From: Peribacillus folii
GTDB taxonomy: Bacteria; Bacillota; Bacilli; Bacillales; DSM-1321
Assembly (NCBI RefSeq): GCF_030271255.1
Contig: NZ_JASJOM010000002.1
Span: 417,857 to 481,856, forward strand
Length of the DNA: 64,000 nucleotides
Direction: 5' to 3'
The position numbers and the translations under genes were made by a program. Positions 9,471 to 18,154 of the stretch are shown piece by piece (positions within the stretch are counted from its first letter, which is position 1; every line of letters starts with the position of its first letter). The notes under the pieces are model-generated. The model had not been told where the DNA came from. It ran no database searches and saw nothing but the letters and a program-made list of their open reading frames with translations.

Positions 9471-11112
9471 TTAAAGCTTCCCCCTTAGTAGAAGATTTCT
9501 CCTCCTCAAGTTGATCCTTCGGTTCAGAAAGTGATGTCGACTCAATCGCTTTTTTGATATCTCTTTTAATGCCATGCCAGTTTTTGTTTGTATGGCCGGC
9601 CATGACAATCTCATCCTGTTTCCTCTTGATCCAAATGCGGCGATGATTCCAATACGAGCCTTGGACCACACCCACCATGAAGATGATCCCTCCAGTGAAT
9701 AGGATCCAGAGCGTTAAATCCTTCCGGACGGTCAACGCAGTGACATCCTGGGTTTCCACACCATTAAAAGCCATTTTATACGTGTTTTCACCTAATGGCT
9801 CTGCAGTCTCTTTTATCGCCACGAAACTGACTTCCCCCTCCGGCTTATCCGGTGTATGCATCTTAAAGATAAATGCCGGATTATTCGGAATCTTCGATAT
9901 CGTCCTTGGTTCGCCTTTTTCATCAAACTCGAAATCAGGGAAATAACTGATTAGATCGACGGAATATCCCTTATTCAATTGGTAGTTCTTTTTTGGATCG
10001 TTCAAATCGATCTTCACTCCGCCAAACTTCTCATTCGTTTTTTTGTTAATCAAATTAAATGACATCGTACTGAGCTCATCCAGCTTATAATCTACTTGAT
10101 AAAGGGCGTAATGATCATGTTTCAGAGGTTCATTGACTTTGATTTTATAATCTTTAACCTTTTCAAGGCCGACTTTTTCTCCTGGTATCGCTTCCCCTTT
10201 GCGTTCATAGAGCGTGACATCGGATTGATAGGTTTTGGCTATTGTTCCTGTCTTATCTATTGCGGCGGTGTACTGTTGATCCTCTTTGTTGCCTTTGTCA
10301 TACACCTCTAACGTGAATTCATTATTCTTGAGATAGTATTCTCCATTCGTGCCCGGAATTTCTTTTCTCTCACCTTCCCTGAGCCAAACGACTTTATCGA
10401 TATACATGCCCGGCACGGAACGCAGTAAGGCACCGATTAAAAAAATGATAAGTCCGATATGATTAACATAGGGCCCCCACCTTGAAAAGCGGTTTTTTTC
10501 GGCAAGTATATGACCCTTTTCCTCACGGATATGATAACGCTGCCTTTTTAATTCAGTCTTGACTTTGTCCAGGTCGATATCCTGTTCATCAAGCTTTGTC
10601 ACACCGTAGATCCTCTGTCGCTTCATGAACCCATCATGCCGGATGACCCCTTGTTTTTTTAAAGAACGATATAAAGGGAAGAAACGGTCGATGCTGGCAA
10701 CGAGCAGGGATATGCCAAGCATTCCAATTATGAGCAAATACCACCATGAACTATACAAATTATGGAACCCGAGTTCATAATACACCTTTCCGAACCAGCC
10801 GTATTCCGATTCATAATGCTCTGCTGGTGTAACGGTTGAAGGGATATACATTTCCTGCGGTAAAATCGTACCGATGGCTGAAGCGACCAAGGCAATGACG
10901 ATGAGCGTCACCCCTACCTTGACGGACGAAAAAAAGTTCCATATTTTATCAATGACCGTTTTCCTGTAGGTTTGCGAACGCCTCGCACTTCCTTCATAGC
11001 GCATATCAATAAGCTTATTCTCTTGTTCACTTCCAAGATCCATGCCGCACTTTCCGCAAATCTTCGTGCCAAACGGATTTACATGACCACAATCGCATTT
11101 TACTTCTTTCAT
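9463..11112 (-). CDS. resB: Cytochrome c biogenesis protein ResB
   Basis: 549-residue membrane protein, partner of ResC in system II cytochrome c maturation. The N-terminus carries a small zinc-ribbon-like knuckle with Cys6, Cys8, Cys19 and Cys22. Hydrophobic helices follow at about 57-77, 120-140 and 215-235, then a large extracytoplasmic domain and a last helix near 465-485. It starts 18 bp after resA and overlaps resC by 8 bp. Confidence 0.94.
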   Translation of the reverse strand: MKEVKCDCGHVNPFGTKICGKCGMDLGSEQENKLIDMRYEGSARRSQTYRKTVIDKIWNFFSSVKVGVTLIVIALVASAIGTILPQEMYIPSTVTPAEHYESEYGWFGKVYYELGFHNLYSSWWYLLIIGMLGISLLVASIDRFFPLYRSLKKQGVIRHDGFMKRQRIYGVTKLDEQDIDLDKVKTELKRQRYHIREEKGHILAEKNRFSRWGPYVNHIGLIIFLIGALLRSVPGMYIDKVVWLREGERKEIPGTNGEYYLKNNEFTLEVYDKGNKEDQQYTAAIDKTGTIAKTYQSDVTLYERKGEAIPGEKVGLEKVKDYKIKVNEPLKHDHYALYQVDYKLDELSTMSFNLINKKTNEKFGGVKIDLNDPKKNYQLNKGYSVDLISYFPDFEFDEKGEPRTISKIPNNPAFIFKMHTPDKPEGEVSFVAIKETAEPLGENTYKMAFNGVETQDVTALTVRKDLTLWILFTGGIIFMVGVVQGSYWNHRRIWIKRKQDEIVMAGHTNKNWHGIKRDIKKAIESTSLSEPKDQLEEEKSSTKGEALNG

Positions 11113-11130
11113 GTCAAAAACTCCCCAGTA

Positions 11131-11661
11131 TTATGGTTTGATTCTCTCCATATGCTTTTGGATGCTCTCTTCTGTCAAAGCTCCTGTAATGATATCTATT
11201 ACTTTTCCCTCTTTATCAATCAAAAAGGTAACGGGTAAAATATCCACGCGATAAGCATTTTCCACTTCCCTGCCCTGATCGATCATGACTGGAAAGGTAA
11301 GATCATGCTTTGTGATGAAATTATCGACAGCATAGTCGGATTCCCCTACATTGACTGCCAATACCTCCACGCCCTGGTCTTTATAGTTCTGATATTGATG
11401 TTCCATATACGGCATTTCATATTCACACGGCTTGCAATATGTACCCCAAAAATTCAGGAAGACGCCTTTTCCTTTATAATCGGATAGTTTATGTTCATTG
11501 CCTTTCATATCGGTCAAAACAAAATTGGGTGCATCCGATCCTTTTCCAAGACTATCATTCTTATCTTTAGTGAAGTTCGTATAAAGGGCAAACACTAAAG
11601 CTGCACCTAACAGCAAAAGAATGATGGTTCTGCTTATTAAGCGTCGCTTCTTTTTATCCAT
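11131..11661 (-). CDS. resA: Thiol-disulfide oxidoreductase ResA
   Basis: Membrane-anchored thioredoxin-like protein of 176 residues that reduces the CXXCH cysteines of apocytochrome c outside the membrane. One N-terminal signal anchor spans about 11-29. The active site is Cys76-Lys-Pro-Cys79 followed by Glu80; B. subtilis ResA has CEPC with a similar downstream Glu. The SD is GGAGGA. It is the first gene of resABC; the 209-bp gap after rluB must hold its promoter. Confidence 0.95.
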   Translation of the reverse strand: MDKKKRRLISRTIILLLLGAALVFALYTNFTKDKNDSLGKGSDAPNFVLTDMKGNEHKLSDYKGKGVFLNFWGTYCKPCEYEMPYMEHQYQNYKDQGVEVLAVNVGESDYAVDNFITKHDLTFPVMIDQGREVENAYRVDILPVTFLIDKEGKVIDIITGALTEESIQKHMERIKP

Positions 11662-11870
11662 AGAAATCCTCCTAGGGCAACCCTAAATTTAACCATACCA
11701 TTATACCATTTAACACCCTGTCCATTTTTTTGCATTTCCGAAGGTTTTGTGACAATCATTACCGTATCATGAAAGAAAAGGTACGTACGAGTTGTTGTCC
11801 ACCACCCTCTCTTCACAGGGGGAATAACGGGGTAGTGGCCTTCAACCGATGTATCGATAAAAATCCTTGC

Positions 11871-12611
11871 TTACATTCTTCTTTGTTTAGGGTCGGTCGA
11901 TGCCATGGTGCGCATCAATTTGACCTCGTGCGGAGTCAACTCCCGGGAGTCTCCAGCGGTTAGCCCGTCCAGTGTCAAAAATCCGTATTTTTCCCGCTTC
12001 AATTTGATCACGGGATGGCCAATCGCTTCGAACATGCGGCGTACTTGCCTGTTCCTGCCTTCATGTATCGTGATTTCCACAATGGCTGTTTCCTTTTTTT
12101 TGTCGGTCGACAATACCTTGGTCTTGGCTGGAGCTGTTTTGCCATCCTCCAGCTTGATCCCTTTTTCTAGCTTTTTCAAGCTCTCACGAAGAGGGATTCC
12201 TTTCACTTTTGCCACATACACTTTATCCACTTCATGCTTAGGATGCATTAATGTGTTTGCGAATTCCCCATCATTGGTCAATACAAGCAAACCCGATGTA
12301 TCGTAATCCAAGCGACCAACCGGATAAATCCGTTCATTGATGTACGGAAAATAGTCCGTTACGACCTTTCTATTCTTATCATCCGAAACGGCCGAGATGA
12401 CCCCGCGCGGTTTATAGAAGAGGAAATAAACAGGAGCTTCTTTTTCAAGCGGGACTTCATTAACCTCGACCTTATCATTAGGACCGACCTTCACGCCCAA
12501 TTCCTTCACTACTTTGCCGTTCACTTTTACCTTGCCTTCTGATATCAGCTCTTCTGCTTTACGGCGGGAAGCCAATCCAGCGTGTGCTATCACCTTTTGT
12601 AATCGTTCCAT
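11871..12611 (-). CDS. rluB: 23S rRNA pseudouridine synthase RluB
   Basis: RsuA/RluB-family enzyme of 246 residues that isomerises a uridine in domain V of 23S rRNA. An N-terminal S4 RNA-binding domain (ERLQKVIAHAGLASRRKAEELI) precedes the catalytic domain with GRLDYDTSGLLVLTNDG, catalytic Asp102. It lies between spmB and resA as in B. subtilis (ypuL). Confidence 0.95.
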   Translation of the reverse strand: MERLQKVIAHAGLASRRKAEELISEGKVKVNGKVVKELGVKVGPNDKVEVNEVPLEKEAPVYFLFYKPRGVISAVSDDKNRKVVTDYFPYINERIYPVGRLDYDTSGLLVLTNDGEFANTLMHPKHEVDKVYVAKVKGIPLRESLKKLEKGIKLEDGKTAPAKTKVLSTDKKKETAIVEITIHEGRNRQVRRMFEAIGHPVIKLKREKYGFLTLDGLTAGDSRELTPHEVKLMRTMASTDPKQRRM

Positions 12612-12924
12612 CTATCTTCACCTCATAGTTTAATCATTCGTTTGTTATTGTCTACAAATACACAATCATACAATTATTACATATGAAGAGACAAAAACAA
12701 AAGGTTTTTCGCGATAATGAGCTTTTCTTTTCTTATTGATCCAATAATGAGACAGTTAAATGGGGTGGTTTCCATAATGAGTGTAACATAGCTTTTTTTT
12801 CCATACAAAAAAATGTTCCTTTTGAAGGGAGTTTGGATACATAAAGAAAAGTGTGGCCACATAAGGGGGCAGTTACGTGAAAAAAGGCAAAAAAAAAGAA
12901 ATGGAGCATCCATTTCCTTGGTTT
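12612..12924. other. Intergenic stretch spmB-rluB
   Basis: About 310 bp, AT-rich. It contains the spmB terminator at its left end. An 83-codon minus-strand frame here has no SD or recognisable protein features, and I do not call it. Otherwise nothing recognised. Confidence 0.5.
12889..12918 (-). terminator. Terminator of dacB-spmA-spmB
   Basis: On the minus strand GGAAATGGATGCTCCATTTC followed by a run of T just after the spmB stop. Confidence 0.8.
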
Positions 12925-13464
12925 TCAATTCATTCCGAAAACGAGTGTCACGACGATGACGGCAGCTATGATTCCGACCAGATCGGCCAACAGGCCCACC
13001 TTAAGGGCATCACCCATTTTTTTGATGCCGACTGCGCCAAAGTAAACGGTCAACACATAGAAGGTGGTATCCGTGCTTCCTTGAATCGTGGCAGCCAAGC
13101 GGCCGACAAAGGAATCAGGGCCATAAACCGATATCAGGTCACTAGTCATGCCCAATGCAGCCGTTCCGGATATGGGCCTGATGATCGCAAGCGGCAGCAC
13201 CTCGGACGGAAAATGCAGCAGTGCAAGCAATGGTTTCACTAATTGGACAAAATAATCCAAGGCGCCCGATGCCCTGAACACCGAAATCGCCACTAACATC
13301 CCTACCAGGAAAGGAATGAGGGAAAAGGACATGTTAATTCCTTCTTTCCCCCCCTCGACGAAGGTTTCATAGGTCGGAACCCGTTTTAGTGTACCGTACA
13401 GCAACACAGAGAGAATCAAAAGCGGTATCATCCAAATTGAAATCGTCGTCATCCAATGCAACAT
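12925..13464 (-). CDS. spmB: Spore maturation protein SpmB
   Basis: Membrane protein of 179 residues with a nucleoside-recognition (Gate) domain fold. With SpmA it is needed for full dehydration of the spore core and heat resistance. The glycine-rich motif IIRPISGTAALGM and multiple hydrophobic helices are visible. I start at the ATG at 13464 (MLHWMTT), which follows GGGAGGGAAT and gives the family length; the longer frame to 13518 would run into spmA. It is translationally coupled to spmA. Confidence 0.93.
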   Translation of the reverse strand: MLHWMTTISIWMIPLLILSVLLYGTLKRVPTYETFVEGGKEGINMSFSLIPFLVGMLVAISVFRASGALDYFVQLVKPLLALLHFPSEVLPLAIIRPISGTAALGMTSDLISVYGPDSFVGRLAATIQGSTDTTFYVLTVYFGAVGIKKMGDALKVGLLADLVGIIAAVIVVTLVFGMN

Positions 13465-13465
13465 T

Positions 13466-14059
13466 CTATTCCCTCCCGTTCTTTTTTCTCCTGTAATAAA
13501 AATATCGATCGATTGCAATGCCTCCGATAGCCGAAATGGCAGTGGCTATTATGGTCGGAAAAACGATGTCGGTTGGAGAATGGGCATCGTAATTCATGCG
13601 GATCGCGATGACTGTCGTCGGGATCAACGTTACGCTAGATGTATTGATTGCCAAAAAAGTGACCATTGAACGGCTGACCGTCGCTTTTCCGCCATTTAAT
13701 TTCTTTAGCTGCTCCATGGCTTTAATCCCGAGAGGTGTAGCGGCATTCCCAAGACCGAATGTATTGGCCATCATATTCGATAGAATATACCCCATGGCTG
13801 GGTGATTGGGCGGGACTTCAGGAAATAACCATCGCATGAATGGCTTGAATAAGGTGGATAGCTTATCAAGAAGCCCCGATTCCTCGGCAATCTTCATCAA
13901 ACCGAGCCAAAAAACAAGTATGCTCATCAGGCCCAGACAAAGGGTGACCGCTTCCTTTGCGCTGACAAAAAGGGCTTCGTTCACCTGATCCATCGTCCCA
14001 TTGATCATGCCGAATACAATTCCAATCACGAACATTCCACCCCAAATATAATTAACCAT
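13466..14059 (-). CDS. spmA: Spore maturation protein SpmA
   Basis: Membrane protein of 197 residues, partner of SpmB, with the same Gate-type domain (LGLGNAATPLGIKAME). The chosen ATG at 14059 gives MVNYIWGGMF, the family start; it overlaps the end of dacB by 8 bp. The upstream extension to 14146 is dacB coding sequence. The operon dacB-spmA-spmB is expressed in the mother cell under SigE in B. subtilis. Confidence 0.93.
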   Translation of the reverse strand: MVNYIWGGMFVIGIVFGMINGTMDQVNEALFVSAKEAVTLCLGLMSILVFWLGLMKIAEESGLLDKLSTLFKPFMRWLFPEVPPNHPAMGYILSNMMANTFGLGNAATPLGIKAMEQLKKLNGGKATVSRSMVTFLAINTSSVTLIPTTVIAIRMNYDAHSPTDIVFPTIIATAISAIGGIAIDRYFYYRRKKNGRE

Positions 14060-15212
14060 TGCGTCCGATCCCCAATACTGCTTCAAACATCTCAGCCCAA
14101 GTTGTTTGGAATGAATGCTGGTTGAAGCTCTCTTTTGATTCTCCATAAAAAATCGAACGTGTACCTATCTTTTTCCCATCGAGATAAATGGAAGCCTTGC
14201 CGACCACTTCCGGAATTTTCCGCTGATCCTCCCATGCTTTCTTCGGCTTCAGCAATTTCATTTTCACCTTGACCAACTCACTTTCTTCCTTTGTAAGCGG
14301 GTATGTGAAATCATTTTTAATATATACCTTCCCTTTATAGGTTTTGTTCTTCAAATCTTTTACAGGCCCTTGCGGCAAGATTTCTGTCCGCTTATATTCC
14401 TTAAAAGCGGATTCATACATTTTAATGTGATCATTCCAATCATCCGGCCCATTCAATGTTACCGCGATCAGGTTATGCCCATTTTTTGTTGCCGTCGTGA
14501 CCAAGGTACGTTTTGCCAGTTTCGTATAGCCGGTTTTCCCGCCTGTGCAATACTCATATAATTGTGTAAGCAGGCGGTTTTTGTTCTTCCATACATAATC
14601 CCATCGTTCAGTTGAATTGGGGGCTCTATGCACCTTCGTACCGGCAATCTTTGCATATGTTTCGTTTTGCATGGCATAGCGGGTCAGTATCGCCATGTCA
14701 TACGCAGTGGAATAATGGTTTTTCGTATTATCAAGTCCATGCGGATTTGAAAAGTGAGTATTTTTCATGCCGATTTCTTCCGCTTTTTGATTCATCATCC
14801 AGACGAACCCATCCAGGCTGCCGCCAACTTTTTCGCTGATTGCGACCGCTGCATCATTCCCTGATCGCAGCATTAATCCATAAACCAAATCTTCCAGCTT
14901 GATTTTTTCGCCTTCTTTTAAATAAAGCGAAGAACCCTCAGTCCCAAATGCATTGCTGCTAACCTTAACTTTTTCATCCATTTCCCCGGATTCAATGGCC
15001 AGGATCGCCGTCATGATTTTTGTGATGCTAGCTATCCGATTCTTTTCATGTGCATTCACTTCATAAATGACCCGTCCGCTTTCCTCATCCATAAGGATCG
15101 CACTATGGGCGCTGACGGCTACATTTGCTTTGGCGCTTGGTATAGGTGCCATAAAAGACAACAGGAGAATGACAATACATAAACTCGATAACCCTGTATA
15201 TGGAAAACGCAT
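14052..15212 (-). CDS. dacB: Sporulation D-alanyl-D-alanine carboxypeptidase DacB (PBP5*)
   Basis: Serine DD-carboxypeptidase of 386 residues that trims cortex peptidoglycan and so controls its cross-linking. A signal peptide occupies about 1-29 (cleavage near SAKA). The penicillin-binding motifs are Ser62-Ile-Thr-Lys65, Ser117-Gly-Asn119 and Lys226-Thr-Gly228. It is the first gene of the dacB-spmA-spmB operon. Confidence 0.95.
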   Translation of the reverse strand: MRFPYTGLSSLCIVILLLSFMAPIPSAKANVAVSAHSAILMDEESGRVIYEVNAHEKNRIASITKIMTAILAIESGEMDEKVKVSSNAFGTEGSSLYLKEGEKIKLEDLVYGLMLRSGNDAAVAISEKVGGSLDGFVWMMNQKAEEIGMKNTHFSNPHGLDNTKNHYSTAYDMAILTRYAMQNETYAKIAGTKVHRAPNSTERWDYVWKNKNRLLTQLYEYCTGGKTGYTKLAKRTLVTTATKNGHNLIAVTLNGPDDWNDHIKMYESAFKEYKRTEILPQGPVKDLKNKTYKGKVYIKNDFTYPLTKEESELVKVKMKLLKPKKAWEDQRKIPEVVGKASIYLDGKKIGTRSIFYGESKESFNQHSFQTTWAEMFEAVLGIGRNG

Positions 15213-15315
15213 GAGTGCCCCCTCGTCTCTTTACTTGTTTTTGTACAAGTTTATGCAGCGGGACAAGGGTTATGAATAAAAAGATTCAAAACCTGGATGC
15301 ATCACCATACAGCCA

Positions 15316-15350
15316 TAAAAAAAAAAACGATAGGAGCCCCTATCGTTTTA
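15316..15350 (-). terminator. Terminator of the ahpC-ahpF-like operon
   Basis: AACGATAGG...CCTATCGTT with an adenine run on the + strand, i.e. a T-run after the minus-strand gene. Confidence 0.85.
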
Positions 15351-15358
15351 TTGTTCTA

Positions 15359-17005
15359 TTATACTAATAATGCAGCGATCTCATCAATTTTCTTCGCACC
15401 GAATACGACTTCTTCATCATTGATGATCATAGCCGGGACGCTCATTACTTTATATTTCTTCTTGATTTCCTGGAAATTACTGATATCGACCATTTCCGCT
15501 TCAACATTAGGATTTTCGATCGCAATGCGCTGGGCACCGACAACAACATCCGGACAGTAATGACAGGCCAATGAAACCATAACCTTAATGTTCGCTTTCT
15601 TATTGATTCCCTTAATAGAATTCAAGATGGTCGAATCCAAAGCCTGACCGGGACCTGCTAAGTTATAGATGGCCAAAATGAACGAATTCAACTCGTGGCC
15701 GCCTGGTACACCATGATATTTGACTCCGCTATATTCACCGCTCGCATTCAGGAGGGAAACGACAGGGAACTTATCTGCATTGATTTTTTCCTCGATTTCC
15801 TTATTCTCGCCCTTCGAGTACAGCTCAAGGTGAAGCTTGTCACCTAGTTCAGCAACATCCAACAAAAAGTCACGCAATTCGACAGACTTTGGCAAGCTTT
15901 CATCCACGATGGATACCAGTGTGACATCGCTCTCCATCTTGCCGAAGATACCCTTCAACTGGCCGCGTAGTGCATCACTCAATAGTGCGCTTTTTCCAGC
16001 CGGAACAGCCGCTTGTTCCTTCTTCGCCGGTTTTTCCACCTGAGGCTCATCCTTGATCCCTAAGCGATCTTTTTCCTCGGCAATATATTTGCCGGCATCC
16101 GTTGCGGCAATCGCCCCGTCGGATACTGCCGTAATTATTTGGCGCAGGGATTTTGGCCTTAAGTCTCCAGCCGCGTATACCCCATTCACATTCGTCTGCA
16201 TATCATCATCCGTAAGAATGTAGCCAGCGCGGTCCATTTCTATATGACCGCGGAAGATTTCCGTTTTCGGCTCATACCCTATGAATACGAATACCCCGAA
16301 TGTATTGTCTTCCTCTTTCGCGATATATTCAAATTCAACTTTGGTTTTATTATTGATGAAGCGGGCACTTTGAATCATCCCGTCTCCATATACGCCAAGG
16401 ATTTCCGTATTGAATTTCACTTCAATTTTATCATTCGCCATGACTTTATCCACGATGGACGGGGCACATGTGAAGCTTGATTCCCGGGCAATGATTGTAA
16501 CTTTTGTAGCAAAACGAGTCAGGAAGATCGCCTCTTCTGCCGCTGCATAGCCAGCACCGATCACGAAAACCTCCAGCCCGTCAAAGAATTCCCCATCACA
16601 CGTCGAGCAATAAGCTACGCCGCGCCCTGTAAATTCCTCTTCACCTGGAAATCCAAGCGTCCTTGGTGAAGCACCTGTTGCGATAATGATGGCGCGGGCA
16701 TAATAATCCCCGCCAAGCGTTTTGACGACTTTTACCTCACCGGAAAAATCGACGCCCGTAACGTCAGCTTTTGCGAATTCCACGCCGAAGTCTTCATTCT
16801 GAAGTTTCATTTCTTCCACTAACCTTGGCCCGGAAATATGGCGGATCCCAGGATAGTTGGCTATTTCCGATGTGGTTGCAGCCTGGCCGCCGCCTGTCCC
16901 TTTTTCAAGGATGATGGTTTTCAATTTAGCTCGCCCTGCATAAACGCCAGCCGAGAGGCCTGCAGGTCCGCCGCCAATAATCAATAAATCATATATATTT
17001 TTCAT
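15359..17005 (-). CDS. AhpF-like NADH/NADPH:peroxiredoxin reductase with swapped domain order
   Basis: 548-residue flavoprotein that probably reduces the AhpC made by the gene upstream. Residues 1-310 are a thioredoxin-reductase module: FAD motif GGGPAG at 11-16, pyridine-nucleotide motif GAGYAA at 150-155, redox pair Cys133-Ser-Thr-Cys136, and FAD motif near AAGDLR (278-283). A Lys/Glu/Pro/Ala-rich linker (about 311-340) leads to 341-548. That part aligns by eye with the N-terminal tandem-thioredoxin domain of AhpF, including LRGQLKGIFGKM and Cys481-His-Tyr-Cys484-Pro-Asp-Val-Val. In classical AhpF this domain comes first; here it is last. It may be annotated elsewhere as thioredoxin reductase. 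The role is inferred from domains and the ahpC neighbour. Confidence 0.88.
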   Translation of the reverse strand: MKNIYDLLIIGGGPAGLSAGVYAGRAKLKTIILEKGTGGGQAATTSEIANYPGIRHISGPRLVEEMKLQNEDFGVEFAKADVTGVDFSGEVKVVKTLGGDYYARAIIIATGASPRTLGFPGEEEFTGRGVAYCSTCDGEFFDGLEVFVIGAGYAAAEEAIFLTRFATKVTIIARESSFTCAPSIVDKVMANDKIEVKFNTEILGVYGDGMIQSARFINNKTKVEFEYIAKEEDNTFGVFVFIGYEPKTEIFRGHIEMDRAGYILTDDDMQTNVNGVYAAGDLRPKSLRQIITAVSDGAIAATDAGKYIAEEKDRLGIKDEPQVEKPAKKEQAAVPAGKSALLSDALRGQLKGIFGKMESDVTLVSIVDESLPKSVELRDFLLDVAELGDKLHLELYSKGENKEIEEKINADKFPVVSLLNASGEYSGVKYHGVPGGHELNSFILAIYNLAGPGQALDSTILNSIKGINKKANIKVMVSLACHYCPDVVVGAQRIAIENPNVEAEMVDISNFQEIKKKYKVMSVPAMIINDEEVVFGAKKIDEIAALLV

Positions 17006-17057
17006 TTTTGCGCTCCTTGCTGTAAATTAATTTCGTGCCAATCCGTTTATATCGACA

Positions 17058-17093
17058 AACAAAAGGCACTTATTTTAGGTAAGTGCCTTTTGC
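17058..17093 (-). terminator. Intercistronic hairpin between ahpC and the ahpF-like gene
   Basis: AAAAGGCACTTA and TAAGTGCCTTTT form a perfect stem in the 149-bp gap, with a broken T-tract (TTTTGTTTGT) on the minus strand. It probably acts as a partial terminator giving more ahpC than reductase transcript. Confidence 0.6.
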
Positions 17094-17154
17094 ATTGATT
17101 GCTTGTCAGTCCCTGAATTCATTTATTGAAGAAAGGGTCGTCCCGAACAAAAGA

Positions 17155-17718
17155 TTAAAGTTTTCCTACTAGGTCTAAACTTGGTTCTAGTGTATCTTCA
17201 CCTGGAGTCCATTTAGCAGGGCAAACTTTATCTCCATGCTCAGCTACGAATTGTGCCGCTTGTACCTTTCTGACAAGCTCTTCAGCATTACGGCCGATTC
17301 CTAGGTCATTGATTTCATATGCTTTGATTTGTCCTTCAGGGTTAACGATGAATGTTCCGCGCAGCGCCAGCCCATCTTCTTCAATCAATACACCGAATTG
17401 ACGGGATAATACGTTTGCCGGGTCAGCCAACATTGGATATTGGATTTTGCCGATTGTATCTGTAGCATCAGCCCAGCCTTTATGGCTGAAGTGAGTATCC
17501 GTGGAAACAGAGTATACTTCACAGCCGATTTCCTTGAATGTTTCATAGTTATCTTGAAGGTCGGCTAATTCCGTCGGACATACGAATGAGAAGTCAGCTG
17601 GGTAGAAAAAGAAGACTGCCCATTTTCCTTTTACATCTTCAAGTGTAACCTCTTTGAATTCTCCTGCATGGTAAGCTTGTACTTTAAAATCTTCAACATG
17701 TTTGTTAATCAATGACAT
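17155..17718 (-). CDS. ahpC: Alkyl hydroperoxide reductase peroxiredoxin AhpC
   Basis: Typical two-cysteine peroxiredoxin of 187 residues that reduces H2O2 and organic peroxides. The peroxidatic Cys47 is in FVCPTE and the resolving Cys166 in DKVCPAKW. The ATG at 17718 (MSLINKHVEDF) follows GGAGGAATTT and matches the family start; the frame could extend five codons further. It is the first gene of an operon with the AhpF-like reductase, and a PerR-box sequence lies about 40 bp upstream. Confidence 0.96.
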   Translation of the reverse strand: MSLINKHVEDFKVQAYHAGEFKEVTLEDVKGKWAVFFFYPADFSFVCPTELADLQDNYETFKEIGCEVYSVSTDTHFSHKGWADATDTIGKIQYPMLADPANVLSRQFGVLIEEDGLALRGTFIVNPEGQIKAYEINDLGIGRNAEELVRKVQAAQFVAEHGDKVCPAKWTPGEDTLEPSLDLVGKL

Positions 17719-17757
17719 ATTAAATTCCTCCAATAGCTTTTTTTTATCTGCTCCTAT

Positions 17758-17772
17758 TTATAATAATTATTA
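17758..17772 (-). promoter_or_regulatory. PerR box upstream of ahpC
   Basis: The + strand reads TTATAATAATTATTA, matching the PerR consensus TTATAATnATTATAA at 13 of 14 defined positions (last arm ATTATTA). Its place before ahpC supports peroxide-dependent derepression. Confidence 0.8.
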
Positions 17773-18092
17773 AATAGAAATTAGTCAATCAATATCCCTT
17801 AATAATTTTCAAGTTCACAAATTAGTCACAGTTTATATATTGATATACATTTATTAGGTTTGTTTATTCACTGTACTTTAAAATGGCTCACTCTCTACAT
17901 TTTCATTACTATGTCAAGGTAATATCGAGACTCAAAATCATTATTTTGAAAGTTTCCATCTCCTCCTTTTTATATTAATATCCATTTCCCAAATGAGAAT
18001 CAATTGCTGCGCCTCTGATATATATGGGCCAGCTCATCCTTTATAACATTTCCATTTGCCCCCTAAATGATTCTTCATCCGGTATATCAAAC
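17773..18092. other. Intergenic stretch sodF-ahpC
   Basis: About 320 bp, very AT-rich, upstream of the PerR box. It presumably contains the far-upstream ahpC promoter region. No gene or RNA recognised. Confidence 0.5.
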
Positions 18093-18121
18093 AAAAAAAC
18101 CGAACCATTACGGCCCGGTTG
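18093..18121 (-). terminator. Terminator of sodF
   Basis: On the minus strand AACCGGGCCGTAATGGTTCGGTT followed by seven T. Confidence 0.75.
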
Positions 18122-18154
18122 TTTCCATTGCGATCCCACTTCATTCTGCATCCG

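Noticed and set aside
11780..11838. Hairpin-like CCAC/GTGG sequence downstream of rluB
   Set aside because: It can pair but has no T-run and a loose stem, so I do not call it a terminator.
12677..12928. 83-codon minus-strand frame between rluB and spmB
   Set aside because: Overlaps the spmB terminator, no SD, composition unlike a protein.
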